Shown here: one piece after another, positions 18,187 to 27,248 of the stretch | How positions within the stretch are numbered: position 1 is the stretch's first letter | Layout: each line of letters opens with the position of its first letter | DNA from: Motilibacter aurantiacus | GTDB lineage: Bacteria > Actinomycetota > Actinomycetes > Motilibacterales > Motilibacteraceae | Direction: 5' to 3' | Length of the DNA: 64,000 nucleotides | Assembly: GCF_011250645.1 (NCBI RefSeq) | Contig: NZ_JAANNO010000001.1 | Coordinates: forward strand, 642,658 to 706,657 | Made by a program: the position numbers and the translations under genes | The notes under the pieces: model-generated | What the model saw: the letters and a program-made list of their open reading frames with translations, nothing else | Told to the model about the DNA's origin: nothing | Database searches by the model: none

Positions 18187-19539
18187 TCAGCCCTCGGGCC
18201 GCTCCGCCCACCGCTCCGGCACGGCCCGCCGGCGGGCCGCCCGTGCCAGCTCCACCTCGCGGGCCAGCAGCTCGCGCGCCTCGACCGCGTCGCGGTGGTC
18301 GGCGTACGGGCGGATGCCGGGCGGCAGGTCGATGTGGAGGGAGGCGAGGCCGAGCCGGCGCTGCACCGGGCCCTGCGTCACCCGGACCGACTGCGCCTTG
18401 GCGTGCGGCACGACGTCGAGCTCGCGGCGGAGGACGCCGCGCGTCGACACGAACACCTTGTCGTCGGCGCCGACCGCCAGGCCCCTCCACGCGACCGGGT
18501 CGATCGAGCGCGCGCGGCGCGGCACGCCGGCCAGGGGCACCGCCTCCGGGCCGGGGTGCGGCCCCACCTCGGCCTGGAGCACCAGCCGGACCAGGTCGTA
18601 CGCCTCCGCCCGCGGCGCGACCGGCAGCAGCGCGCTGCTCTCCGACGCCGCCTCCTTGCCGTAGCCGGCCACGGACACCTCCACCCGCACCCACCCGCGC
18701 GCCCGCCACAGCAGCGGCGAGACGATGCGCAGCGCCTGCACCCGGCCCGGTGGAACGGTCTGGGCGCGCGTCTCCAGCAGCCCGCGCCGCAGCCGAAGCC
18801 CGTCCGGCGAACCGGCAATCGTGAAATCGAACTCGCTGATCAGCCGTTGTGCCATCCCGCCGCCGAGGGGGATCAGGACGGGCAGGATCGCGAAGGCGAA
18901 GCTCGGCTCGCCTGTCATGGCCACGCCGACCAGCAGCGCCACCGCGAGCACGCCCGACACGATGGTGGGCATCGACAGCAGCACGGAGCCGAGAAGCCGC
19001 CCCGGGGGGACCTTGTGCAGCACGACCTCCGGGGCCTCCGGGGCGTCCTCCCCCTCCGCGGCACGGACCCCGGCAGCGCGGGCGAGCAGCTCGGCGCGCA
19101 GCCGCACGGCCGCGTCCTCGGACAGGTAGGCGAGGCCACCCTCGCTCGCCTTGCCCCCCACGACCTCCAGCCGCAGCTCCGCCAGCCCCAGCACCCGGCC
19201 CAGCAGCGGGCGTACGACGTCGACGGCCTGCAGCCGGTCGAGCCGCACGCGCCGCGACCGCCGGAAGAGCGCGCCGCTCTCGATGAGCAGCTCCTCCCCG
19301 TCGAAGCCGAACCGGGTGAACAGCCACGCCACCCAGCCGTAGACGAGGGCGAGCGGCACGACGGCGGCGAGCGCGACGAGCATCGGCAGCGGCGAGCCGC
19401 CCCGCCCGTCGGCCGCCTGCTGGCCGAGGATCGCCACGATCACCGCGAGCGCCTTCCAGCCCCGGACGAACGGCGTCAGCGGGTGGAGGCGGCGCAGCTC
19501 GACGGCCCGGCCGGTGCCGGCCGCGACGGGCTCGCTCAC
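18187..19539 (-). CDS. PH-domain (bPH2/DUF304) membrane protein, YdbT-like
   Basis: 450-aa protein with paired N-terminal membrane spans (about 25-65), a further hydrophobic pair near residues 185-235, and repeated bacterial PH domains, for example RRVRLDRLQAVDVVRPLLGR and LRRELDVVPHAKAQSVRVTQ. It is the YdbT-like partner of the smaller YdbS-like protein just upstream; the two overlap as GTGA. Such pairs are widespread but their function is poorly defined, possibly in envelope homeostasis. Confidence 0.85.
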   Translation of the reverse strand: MSEPVAAGTGRAVELRRLHPLTPFVRGWKALAVIVAILGQQAADGRGGSPLPMLVALAAVVPLALVYGWVAWLFTRFGFDGEELLIESGALFRRSRRVRLDRLQAVDVVRPLLGRVLGLAELRLEVVGGKASEGGLAYLSEDAAVRLRAELLARAAGVRAAEGEDAPEAPEVVLHKVPPGRLLGSVLLSMPTIVSGVLAVALLVGVAMTGEPSFAFAILPVLIPLGGGMAQRLISEFDFTIAGSPDGLRLRRGLLETRAQTVPPGRVQALRIVSPLLWRARGWVRVEVSVAGYGKEAASESSALLPVAPRAEAYDLVRLVLQAEVGPHPGPEAVPLAGVPRRARSIDPVAWRGLAVGADDKVFVSTRGVLRRELDVVPHAKAQSVRVTQGPVQRRLGLASLHIDLPPGIRPYADHRDAVEARELLAREVELARAARRRAVPERWAERPEG

Positions 19540-20036
19540 AGGCCCGCCGCGCGGGCCTCGCCACGGGCGGCCAGCCGGTCGCGCAACCGGGCGGCCTCGG
19601 CCGGGGTCAGCCCCGGGATGGACGCGTCGGTCGTGGCCGAGGCGGTGTGCAGCTGGACCCGAGCGACCCCCGCGGCCCGGTCGAGCGGGCCGGCCGTGAC
19701 GTCCACGAACTGCATCCGGCCGTACGGCACCACCACGAGCCTGCGGAAGAGCACGCCGTTGCGCAGCAGCAGGTCGTCGTCCCGCTCCGCGTAGCCCCAC
19801 GCCGCCACCTGGCGGCCGACGACGACCCAGGCCCACGCCAGCAGCGCGGCCCCGACGACGACCGGGACCGCCGCCCACCCCGGCGCGGCCACCAGGGCCA
19901 GCAGCACCGCGGAGCCCAGGGCCGGGACGCCGATCAGCGCCGCCGCCAGCCCGCGGCGCACGGTCGCCAGCCGCGGCGACACCGGGTGCCACGGGGTGCC
20001 GGGCGGGTCGAAGGCGTCAGCACCCGTCGTGTCCAC
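19536..20036 (-). CDS. PH-domain (bPH2/DUF304) membrane protein, YdbS-like
   Basis: 166-aa protein: a cytoplasmic start ending WHPVSPRLATVRRG, two hydrophobic segments (about 30-75), then one bacterial PH domain with LLRNGVLFRRLVVVPYGRMQ and FVDVTAGPLDRAAGVARVQL. The GTG at 20036 is chosen because it gives the short N-terminus usual for the family; an alternative is 20081. Its start is 53 bp from the divergent NuoD-like gene. Confidence 0.83.
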   Translation of the reverse strand: MDTTGADAFDPPGTPWHPVSPRLATVRRGLAAALIGVPALGSAVLLALVAAPGWAAVPVVVGAALLAWAWVVVGRQVAAWGYAERDDDLLLRNGVLFRRLVVVPYGRMQFVDVTAGPLDRAAGVARVQLHTASATTDASIPGLTPAEAARLRDRLAARGEARAAGL

Positions 20037-20089
20037 GCTGGGGAGCCTAGGTGCTCGCCCCCCGGCGCCCGGTGACACCATTGCCGCCC

Positions 20090-21274
20090 GTGCCCGAACT
20101 CGTCGTCGGCGTCGGCCTGACGTCTGCCGCAGCCCCGGGAGCCGCCGTCGAGGGCGGCCACCCCTCGCGGGCCGACCTCGTCCTGCCGATCGGCCAGCAC
20201 CACCCGTCCGCCCACGGCGCGTTCCGGCTGCGGCTGCAGGTCGAGGACGAGGTCGTCGTGGCGGCCGAGCCGGTCGTCGGCTACATGCACCGCGGGGCCG
20301 AGAAGCTCTTCGAGGTGCGCGACTACCGCCAGGTCATCGTCCTGGCCAACCGGCACGACTGGCTCTCGGCGTTCGCCAACGAGCTCGGCGTCGTGCTGGC
20401 CGTGGAGCGGATGCTCGGGCTCGACCCGCCCGAGCGCGCGGTCTGGGTACGCACCCTGCTCGCCGAGCTCAACCGGGTGCTCGCCGCGCTGATGTTCCTC
20501 GCGTCCCCGCCGGACCCGGCGCGTGCCGACGCCGCGACGACGACGTACCCGGACATCCTCGCGCTGCGCGAGACCCTCCAGGCCGTGCTGGAGGAGGTGT
20601 CCGGCGGCCGCGTGCACTTCATGTTCAACCGGGTCGGCGGGCTGAAGGAGGACCTGCCGGACGGCTGGACGGGCCGGGCCCGCGCGGCCGTGGCGCACGT
20701 GCGGTCCCAGTGGCCGGCGGTCGAGGCCGTGTCGGTCGGGGACGAGCGGTTCCGGGACCGGCTGCGCGGGGTGGGCGTGCTGACCCGAACGGACGCGCTG
20801 GCGTACGGCGCGAGCGGCCCGGTCGCGCACGCGAGCGGGGTCGCGGCCGATCTGCGCCGCGACGCGCCCTACCTGGCGTACGGGGAGCTCGACGTCCCCG
20901 CCGTGACCCGGGCCGAGGGCGACAGCCTGGCGCGGTTCGAGGTGCTGGCCGAGCAGGCGCGGGTCGCGCTCGACCTGGCCGACGCCTGCCTGGACCGGCT
21001 CGCGGCGTTGCCGCCGGGCCCGGTGGACGTCCGGCTGCCGAAGGTGCTGACCGTCCCGGAGGGGTCGGCGTACGCCGTGACGGAGAACCCGCTCGGGCTC
21101 AACGGCTACTACCTGGTGAGCCGCGGCGAGAAGGTGCCGTGGCGGCTGAAGCTGCGTAGCGCGTCGTTCGGCAACGTGCAGGCGCTGGAGGCGCTGCTGC
21201 CCGGGTGCCGGGTGCAGGACCTGGTGCCGGTGCTCTGCTCGCTGTTCTTCGTCACCGGCGACATGGACCGGTGA
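20090..21274 (+). CDS. Orphan NADH-quinone oxidoreductase subunit D-like protein (NuoD2)
   Basis: 394-aa homologue of the 49-kDa/NuoD subunit of respiratory complex I. The quinone-site loop appears as [20 protein letters not shown], followed by [20 protein letters not shown] and [20 protein letters not shown]. No other nuo genes are near, so it is a stand-alone paralogue. I recall a lone NuoD2 in Streptomyces near PH-domain and MidA-like genes, matching this context. Whether it joins a complex is unknown. Confidence 0.88.
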   Translation: MPELVVGVGLTSAAAPGAAVEGGHPSRADLVLPIGQHHPSAHGAFRLRLQVEDEVVVAAEPVVGYMHRGAEKLFEVRDYRQVIVLANRHDWLSAFANELGVVLAVERMLGLDPPERAVWVRTLLAELNRVLAALMFLASPPDPARADAATTTYPDILALRETLQAVLEEVSGGRVHFMFNRVGGLKEDLPDGWTGRARAAVAHVRSQWPAVEAVSVGDERFRDRLRGVGVLTRTDALAYGASGPVAHASGVAADLRRDAPYLAYGELDVPAVTRAEGDSLARFEVLAEQARVALDLADACLDRLAALPPGPVDVRLPKVLTVPEGSAYAVTENPLGLNGYYLVSRGEKVPWRLKLRSASFGNVQALEALLPGCRVQDLVPVLCSLFFVTGDMDR

Positions 21275-21295
21275 GCGCAGCTCAGCCCGCGGGTG

Positions 21296-21814
21296 TCAGG
21301 CGGCGCGGGTGCGGCCGTTGACCCGCCGCAGCGGGATGACGATGGGCAGCGGGCCGGAGTGCGTGCCGGCCGTCCCCGACGCCGGGTAGGCCAGCGCGTG
21401 CGACGCGACCGCCGCGGCGTCGCGGGCCGCCTGCGCGGCGACGACCTCCGCCTGGGCCTGCAGCAGCTGCGCCTTCACCGCGCCGAGCCGGGACCTGGTG
21501 CCCGAGAGCTCCGCGCGCAGGGCCTGCAGCTCGCCGGTCAGGGCCTCGACCTGGCTGCGCAGCGCGGCGGCCTCGACGGCCAGCTCCGGGGCGGCAGCGG
21601 CGGGCTGCGGCACGGCGTGGAGCTCCGGCTGCGGCGCGACAACGCCGGGCGCGGGGGCCGGAGCGGCCTGCGCGAGCGCGGGGGCGGCGGGCGCGGCCGT
21701 CACCGCCGGGCGGGCAGCGCGCTGGGCCGGCACCGCGCGTCGCCCGGTGAGGAGCGCCGAGAGCCGCGAGACGAGACGGGCGAAGCGCGAGGGGCGGCGA
21801 TGCCGGGCAGACAT
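21296..21814 (-). CDS. Hypothetical protein with central coiled coil
   Basis: 172-aa protein with a basic N-terminus (MSARHRRPSRFARLVSRLSA), an Ala/Pro-rich linker, then heptad-like helices (about 80-140: ELAVEAAALRSQVEALTGEL, LRAELSGTRSRLGAVKAQLL) and a short C-terminal tail LPIVIPLRRVNGRTRAA. No family is recognised. It converges closely on the NuoD-like gene (22 bp between stops). Coding is supported by frame length and the coherent heptads, but no ribosome binding site is seen. Confidence 0.55.
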   Translation of the reverse strand: MSARHRRPSRFARLVSRLSALLTGRRAVPAQRAARPAVTAAPAAPALAQAAPAPAPGVVAPQPELHAVPQPAAAAPELAVEAAALRSQVEALTGELQALRAELSGTRSRLGAVKAQLLQAQAEVVAAQAARDAAAVASHALAYPASGTAGTHSGPLPIVIPLRRVNGRTRAA

Positions 21815-21930
21815 GGGGCCAAGGATACGGGCACCGGCGTGTCCAGCCGACGCGCGGCGCGCGGGCGACCCGTTCGGCTGACGGGCCGCCCGGCACCGGA
21901 ACGGTGCGCAGACGCCCGCCGGCGCGCTGA

Positions 21931-21947
21931 CCGGGCGGGTCGCCCGG
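21931..21947. terminator. Small hairpin downstream of the substrate-binding-protein gene
   Basis: CCGGGCG and CGCCCGG around a 3-base loop, 54 bp beyond the minus-strand stop of the binding-protein gene. The 186-bp gap (21815-22000) shows nothing else clear. Confidence 0.3.
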
Positions 21948-22000
21948 GACCAGCGCGCTCGACGGGGTGCGCGGGAGCGGGACGAGCCGCCCCGGGGCGC

Positions 22001-23041
22001 TCAGCCCGCGCTGAGCGCGCCGTCGGAGCTGAAGACGAGGCCCAGCGAGGCGCGGCCCTGCTTGAGCGCGGCCTGGGTCAGCGGGCCGCCGGCGTCGAGC
22101 GGGGTGAACGACTCGAAGCTCAGGCCGTACGTCTCCTCCAGCCCGGGCTGGCAGAACGGGCGCTCCGGGCACTCGGGCGGCCCGGCGAGGACCAGCCCGG
22201 AGCCGCACGCGGCCGCCAGCTCCGAGAGCGTCGAGACCGAGTGCTCGTCGGCGAAGGCCTTGGTGACCGCGAACGCGTTCTGGTCGGCGGCCTCGGAGGC
22301 CTCGCCGAACGCCAGCCCGGCCGACTCGCCCAGCCTCGTCAGCGCCGTGACCGTCGCGTCGAGGTCGCTGCTGGCCTGGGCCGGGGCGTTCGCGCCGTTC
22401 TCCTGCTTGTTGAGGAACTCGGTCAGCGTCCCGACGTACTCCGGGACGACCTGGACCTGGCCCTTGGTCAGCGCCGGCAGGTAGACCTCGCGGTTGCCGA
22501 TCGTGCGGGTCGAGGCGTCGAAGCCGGCCGCGTCCAGCGTGAGCGCGTAGATCTCGGCGATCGTCTGGTTCTCGGCGAAGTTCGCCGCGCCGACGACCAC
22601 CTTGCCCGACCCGCCGGACAGCCCCTGCGCGAGGCCCTTCTCGGCGACGTAGTCCTCGGCGACGTTCGGGGACGTCTCGCGGTCGACGACCACTCGCCGG
22701 TTGAGCGCCACCAGGTCGTCGGTGGTCAACACGGCCGAGACCTTGTCCAGCGCGGTGACGAGCGGCTCCGTCGCCGACTTGGCGGTGATCGCCGGGATGA
22801 TGTTGTCGACCGTCTGCAGCTTCTGGTCGTCGTCGAGCACGACCAGCTCGTCCCCGGCCACCGGCTCGCACGAGCCCGTGCCCGCCGCGGGCGCGCTCCC
22901 CGTCGCGCTGGCCGCCGGCGCCGCCGCCCCCTCGTCCGAGGAGGAGCCCTCCTCGCCGCACGCCGCGAGGGCGGTCACGGCGACCGCCACCAACGCCACG
23001 CGGAAGGCCTTGCCCCGCCCGCCCTGAATGGTCCTGCGCAC
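22001..23041 (-). CDS. Quaternary-amine (glycine betaine/choline-type) ABC substrate-binding lipoprotein
   Basis: 346-aa OpuAC/OsmF-like binding protein. The lipobox is TALAAC, followed by a low-complexity linker. The mature protein has two lobes, with VVVGAANFAENQTIAEIYAL, VYLPALTKGQVQVVPEYVGT and the C-terminal ALKQGRASLGLVFSSDGAL. The GTG at 23041 is preferred because AGGAG lies 6 bases before it. It is the last gene of the minus-strand transporter group, separated by 129 bp from the permease gene, so it may have its own promoter. Confidence 0.88.
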   Translation of the reverse strand: MRRTIQGGRGKAFRVALVAVAVTALAACGEEGSSSDEGAAAPAASATGSAPAAGTGSCEPVAGDELVVLDDDQKLQTVDNIIPAITAKSATEPLVTALDKVSAVLTTDDLVALNRRVVVDRETSPNVAEDYVAEKGLAQGLSGGSGKVVVGAANFAENQTIAEIYALTLDAAGFDASTRTIGNREVYLPALTKGQVQVVPEYVGTLTEFLNKQENGANAPAQASSDLDATVTALTRLGESAGLAFGEASEAADQNAFAVTKAFADEHSVSTLSELAAACGSGLVLAGPPECPERPFCQPGLEETYGLSFESFTPLDAGGPLTQAALKQGRASLGLVFSSDGALSAG

Positions 23042-23170
23042 CACGTGCTCCTCGCGTCGGTCGCGCCGCCCCTCTGCTCGAGGCGGCGATGGGGGCCACG
23101 CGGCTCCCACCGCGACCCACCCCACATGACGGGCGCAGCTGACGCAAGGCGGCTTTCTATTCCGCTCGCA

Positions 23171-23887
23171 TCACGGACGCGCGGGGACGGGATCGGACAG
23201 CTCCACCGGCCGAGGACGGCGGGCCGCGAGCGACCGGCCGGGCGTGACGGCCCACTGGGCCGCGGCCAGCAGCCCCTCCGCGGCCAGCGCCAGTGCCGCG
23301 ACGAGGAGCGCGACGGCGAGCGTCTGCCCGTAGTCCTGCGTGCTGAAGCCGGACCGGATCAGCCGCCCCAGGCCGCCGCCTCCGACGTACGCCGCCAGCG
23401 GCGCCGTCGCGAGGACCTGCACCACCGCGGTCCGGATGCCGGCCATGAGCAGCGGCAGCGCCAGCGGGAGCTCGACGCGGAGCAGCGTCTGCAGCCCGGA
23501 CAGCCCCATGCCGCGAGCGGCCTCCACGACGTCGCGGTCGACGCCCCGCACGCCGACGTAGGCGTTCGCGAGCATCGGCGGCGCCGCGAACAGCGCCAGG
23601 GCGTAGATCGTGGGGGCGTTGCCGAGGTCGCCGGTCGCGACGACCAGGATCGTCAGCGCCGCCAGCGTCGGCACGGCCCGGGACGCGTTGGTCAGCGCGA
23701 CGGTCAGCGTGCCGCCGCGCCCGGCGTGGCCGAGCCAGACACCGAGCGGCAGGGCGAGCACCGCGCCGAGCAGGACGGCCAGCCCGGTGATCTCCAGGTG
23801 CTCGACCAACCGGGCCGTGACCCCGTCGGGCCCCTTCCAGTTGAGCGGGTCGTTGAGCCAGGTGAAGGCGTCGGACAGGTAGCTCAT
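23171..23887 (-). CDS. ABC permease, OpuCB/OpuCD-like
   Basis: 238-aa inner-membrane permease with about six spans. It has the OpuC-type EAA loop VVEAARGMGLSGLQTLLRVE followed by LPLALPLLMAGIRTAVVQVL. The ATG overlaps the partner permease stop (ATGA). Together with the next gene it forms a heterodimeric channel for compatible solutes. Confidence 0.9.
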   Translation of the reverse strand: MSYLSDAFTWLNDPLNWKGPDGVTARLVEHLEITGLAVLLGAVLALPLGVWLGHAGRGGTLTVALTNASRAVPTLAALTILVVATGDLGNAPTIYALALFAAPPMLANAYVGVRGVDRDVVEAARGMGLSGLQTLLRVELPLALPLLMAGIRTAVVQVLATAPLAAYVGGGGLGRLIRSGFSTQDYGQTLAVALLVAALALAAEGLLAAAQWAVTPGRSLAARRPRPVELSDPVPARP

Positions 23888-24561
23888 GCCGCAGCCCTCC
23901 CCCGCGCCCAGGGCACGAGCAGGCGGGTCGCGAGCTGCAGCAGCAGGTCGAGCAGCAGCGCGAGCAGCACGCAGAGCGCGGTGGCGGTGAAGATCTGCGC
24001 CTTGTAGAAGTTGTTGTCGAAGCCGCTGACGATCAGCCCGCCCAGCGCGCCGTAGCCGACGACCACGCCGACCGTGACCAGCGCGACGGTGGAGACCGTC
24101 GCCAGCCGGATGCCGGTCATCACCGCGGGCAGCGCTATCGGCAGCTCGACCACCAGCAGCATGCGCACCGGGCCGTACCCCATGCCGCGGGCCGCCTCGC
24201 GGACCTCGTCGGGCACGCCGTCGAGGCCGGCGAGCACGTTGCGCACGAGCAGCAGCAGGGCGTACATCACCAGCCCGATGAGCACGGTGCGGGCGCCGAT
24301 GCCGGTCCAGGGCGCCAGCAGCGAGAACAGCGCGAGCGAGGGGATCGTGTAGAGCACGCCCGCGGTGCCGATCACCGGCCCGCGCAGCCACCGCCAGCGC
24401 CGCGCGACGACCGCCAGCGGCAGCGCGATCAGCGTCCCGATCACGACCGTCGTCAGCGTCAGCGTGACGTGCTGCTCGAGAGCGGTCAGGATGGTGTCGC
24501 GGTTGTCGCGGACGTACCCCCAGTCCACCCAAGGGTTCTGGGCAGCGGAGGAGAGGGCCAC
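23884..24561 (-). CDS. ABC permease, OpuCB/OpuCD-like
   Basis: 225-aa permease paralogue of the preceding gene, with EAA loop EVREAARGMGYGPVRMLLVV and then ELPIALPAVMTGIRLATVST. The GTG start lies only 23 bp from the ATG of the divergent ATPase gene. An open-frame GTG with no recognisable ribosome binding site suggests a leaderless or very short leader transcript. Confidence 0.9.
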   Translation of the reverse strand: MALSSAAQNPWVDWGYVRDNRDTILTALEQHVTLTLTTVVIGTLIALPLAVVARRWRWLRGPVIGTAGVLYTIPSLALFSLLAPWTGIGARTVLIGLVMYALLLLVRNVLAGLDGVPDEVREAARGMGYGPVRMLLVVELPIALPAVMTGIRLATVSTVALVTVGVVVGYGALGGLIVSGFDNNFYKAQIFTATALCVLLALLLDLLLQLATRLLVPWARGRAAA

Positions 24562-24584
24562 GGATGGACGCTACCGGGGATTCG

Positions 24585-25745
24585 ATGATCAGTCTCGACG
24601 GCGTGGGCAAGCGCTACGCCGACGGCACGGTGGCCGTGCAGAGCCTCGACCTGGACGTGCGGGCCGGAGAGCTCGTCGCCCTCGTCGGCCCGTCCGGGTG
24701 CGGCAAGACGACGACGTTGAAGATGATCAACCGGCTCATCGAGCCGACCAGCGGGCGGATCCTGCTCGACGGCGAGGACGTGACGAGCGCCGACCCGGTC
24801 GCGCTGCGGCGGCGGATCGGCTACGTGATCCAGCAGGTCGGGCTCTTCCCGCACAAGACGATCCTGGACAACACCGCCACCGTCCCCCGGCTGCTCGGAT
24901 GGGACCGCAAGCGCGCCCGCGCCCGTGCCGCCGAGCTGCTCGAGCTGGTGGGGCTGGACCCGAAGCTGTACGCCAACCGCTACCCCGCCCAGCTGTCCGG
25001 CGGGCAGCGCCAGCGCGTCGGGGTGGCCCGGGCGCTCGCGGCGGACCCGCCGGTGCTCCTCATGGACGAGCCGTTCGGCGCGGTCGACCCGGTGGTCCGC
25101 GACCGGCTGCAGGCCGAGTTCCTCCGGCTGCAGGAGGAGGTCCGCAAGACGATCGTGCTCGTCACCCACGACCTGGACGAGGCGGTCCGGATGGCCGACC
25201 GCATCTGCGTGCTGAGCCAGGGCGGGCACGTGGAGCAGTACGACACCCCGTCCAACGTCCTGGGCTCGCCGGCCACCGGCTTCACCGCGGAGTTCGTCGG
25301 CGCCGACCGCGGGCTCAAGCGGCTGTCGGTCACCCCCATCGCGGACGGCGACCTCGAGCAGCCCCCCGTGGTCCGCACCTCCGCGCCGGTCGGCGAGGCC
25401 GCGCAGGTGCTGCGCCGGGAAGGGGCGGCGTGGGCCGTCTGCCTGGACGACGCCGGGGCGCTGCGCGGCTGGATCGGGGTGGCGGACACCGTGCGGGGGT
25501 CGGGCACGGTCGCCGACGTCTGCCACCGGATGGAGGCGTGGGTGCCGGCGCGCGCCTCGCTCAAGCAGGCGTTCCAGGAGATGCTCCAGTACGACGCGGG
25601 CTGGGTCGCGGTGCTCGACGGCGAGCGGTACGTCGGCGTGCTCACCCCGCGCACGCTGCACGAGGCGCTCCGGCGCAGCGTCGAGGCGCAGGTCGCGGGC
25701 GTACGCCTCGAGGACGCCGCGGTCGACGTCGTCCCCAGCGCCTGA
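24585..25745 (+). CDS. ABC transporter ATPase with CBS domain, OpuCA/ProV-like
   Basis: 386-aa ATPase: Walker A GPSGCGKTTTLKMINRLIEP, Q-loop VIQQVGLFPHKTI, signature LSGGQRQRVGVARAL, Walker B VLLMDEPFGAVDP and H-loop VTHDLDEA. The C-terminal 110 residues form a degenerate CBS-like domain (GAALRGWIGV-type strand, later WVAVLDGERYVGVLTPRTL), which in relatives senses osmotic or ionic state. The ATG at 24585 follows GGGGA; 24564 would add seven residues. It faces its two permease genes, an unusual split of the operon. Confidence 0.9.
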   Translation: MISLDGVGKRYADGTVAVQSLDLDVRAGELVALVGPSGCGKTTTLKMINRLIEPTSGRILLDGEDVTSADPVALRRRIGYVIQQVGLFPHKTILDNTATVPRLLGWDRKRARARAAELLELVGLDPKLYANRYPAQLSGGQRQRVGVARALAADPPVLLMDEPFGAVDPVVRDRLQAEFLRLQEEVRKTIVLVTHDLDEAVRMADRICVLSQGGHVEQYDTPSNVLGSPATGFTAEFVGADRGLKRLSVTPIADGDLEQPPVVRTSAPVGEAAQVLRREGAAWAVCLDDAGALRGWIGVADTVRGSGTVADVCHRMEAWVPARASLKQAFQEMLQYDAGWVAVLDGERYVGVLTPRTLHEALRRSVEAQVAGVRLEDAAVDVVPSA

Positions 25746-25817
25746 CGCTTCGCGCTCCGGCCCGGTGGGCAGGGAGGGGCGGGCGCGGCGAGCGCGGCGC
25801 CGGAAAGGGGCCGTCCG

Positions 25818-26567
25818 ATGCCGTTGGAGCTGCAGGCCGGGCTGTGGGGGCTCGTCGGCGGCCTCGCCCTGGTGCTGGGCGCGCTCGTCGCCTGGTTCGT
25901 GCGCGTCCCCCAGCGCGTCGTCGCCGCGATCATGGCCTTCGGCGCCGGCGTGCTCATCTCGGCGCTCGCCTTCGAGCTGGTCGACGAGGCCGAGCGCACC
26001 GGCGGGCTGGGCCCGACCATCGGCGGCTTCCTCGGCGGCGCTGTCGTCTACTCGCTGGCCAACGTGCTGCTGGCCCGGCAGGGGGCCCGGCACCGCAAGC
26101 GCTCGCAGGACCAGCAGCCCTCGGAGGAGGAGGACTCCGGCAGCGGCGCGGCGATCGCGGTCGGGGCACTGTTGGACGGCATCCCCGAGTCCGTCGTCCT
26201 CGGCCTGTCGCTGCTCGGCGGCGGCGGGGTCGGGGTCGGGGTCCTCGCGGCGGTCTTCATCTCCAACGTGCCGGAGGGGCTCTCCAGCGCCGCCGGCATG
26301 AAGCGGGCGGGGCGCAGCCCGGCGTACGTGTTCGGGGTGTGGGGCGGCATCGCGCTCGCGAGCGGGCTGGCCGCGCTGATCGGCGCGCTCGTCCTGCAGG
26401 GCGCCTCGGACGCGACGGTCGCCGCGATCACCGCGGTCGCCGCGGGGGCGATCCTCGCCATGCTGGCCGACACCATGATCCCCGAGGCGTTCGAGAAGGC
26501 GGGCCTCTTCACCGGGCTCATCACCACGCTCGGCTTCCTCACCGCGTTCGCCGTCGACCGCGCCTGA
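25818..26567 (+). CDS. ZIP-family metal transporter
   Basis: 249-aa integral membrane protein with about eight spans. Metal-site helices contain ALLDGIPESVVLGLSLLGG and VFISNVPEGLSSAAG, the NxxE/PE(G/S) motifs of ZIP carriers, which import Zn, Fe or Mn. A variable cytoplasmic loop between TM3 and TM4 is rich in Gln, Glu and Ser instead of His. The ribosome binding site GGAAAGGGG lies before the ATG. Confidence 0.88.
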   Translation: MPLELQAGLWGLVGGLALVLGALVAWFVRVPQRVVAAIMAFGAGVLISALAFELVDEAERTGGLGPTIGGFLGGAVVYSLANVLLARQGARHRKRSQDQQPSEEEDSGSGAAIAVGALLDGIPESVVLGLSLLGGGGVGVGVLAAVFISNVPEGLSSAAGMKRAGRSPAYVFGVWGGIALASGLAALIGALVLQGASDATVAAITAVAAGAILAMLADTMIPEAFEKAGLFTGLITTLGFLTAFAVDRA

Positions 26568-26618
26568 CGCCGCCGCAAGCCGCTGTCACATTCCCGCCGC
26601 CGGCGGTGCTTCAGGAGC

Positions 26619-27248
26619 ATGGAACTGATACGGCACGGAGGAGCGGCCGCGGCCGTGGCCGTGGCGGCCGCAGCGGCGGTGCGCGCGGACACGCCCACCG
26701 CGGTCCAGCCCGAACGGAGGGGGCGCGAGGTGGCGGGAACGGCCGGCGGGCCGGTGCGCGCCGACCTGGAGGACGTCTTCCGGCGCGACTACCAGCGGGT
26801 GGTCGGCGTCGCCGCGCGCGTGCTGGGCGACCGGCACCAGGCCGAGGACGTCGCCCAGGAGGTCTTCCTGTCCTTCAGCCGCTCGTCCGTTCCGGCCGCC
26901 GAGGCGCGCGGCTGGCTCTCGGTCGCCGCGGCCCACACCGCGCTCAACCTCATCCGCTCGGGGCGGCGCCGGGCGTCCCGGGAGGAGACCGCGGCCGCGG
27001 CCGAGGAGGCCGTCGTGCCCGACGTCGCGCAGGCCGTGGTGACGCTCGAGGAGCGCCGCCGCGTACGCGCGGCCCTCGCCCGGCTGCCGCGAAAGTCCGC
27101 GATCGCCCTCGTGCTGCGGCACAGCGGCCTGAGCTACACCGACGTCGCCACGGCGTTGGACATGTCCCCCGGCAGCGTCGGCACCACCGTGCGACGCGCC
27201 GAATCCGCCCTGCGCAAGGAGCTGGACCGTCATGCGTCACCCCACTGA
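26619..27248 (+). CDS. ECF-type sigma factor
   Basis: Region 2 is visible as YQRVVGVAARVLGDRHQAED and VAQEVFLSFSRS; region 4 as LPRKSAIALVLRHSGLSYTD followed by MSPGSVGTTVRRAESALRKE. The first 37 residues are low-complexity and Ala-rich, so translation may start at the GTG at 26730, which has a good site (GGAGGGGG). Its end overlaps the anti-sigma gene by 17 bp. The target promoters are unknown; the operon context suggests envelope or antimicrobial stress. Confidence 0.85.
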   Translation: MELIRHGGAAAAVAVAAAAAVRADTPTAVQPERRGREVAGTAGGPVRADLEDVFRRDYQRVVGVAARVLGDRHQAEDVAQEVFLSFSRSSVPAAEARGWLSVAAAHTALNLIRSGRRRASREETAAAAEEAVVPDVAQAVVTLEERRRVRAALARLPRKSAIALVLRHSGLSYTDVATALDMSPGSVGTTVRRAESALRKELDRHASPH

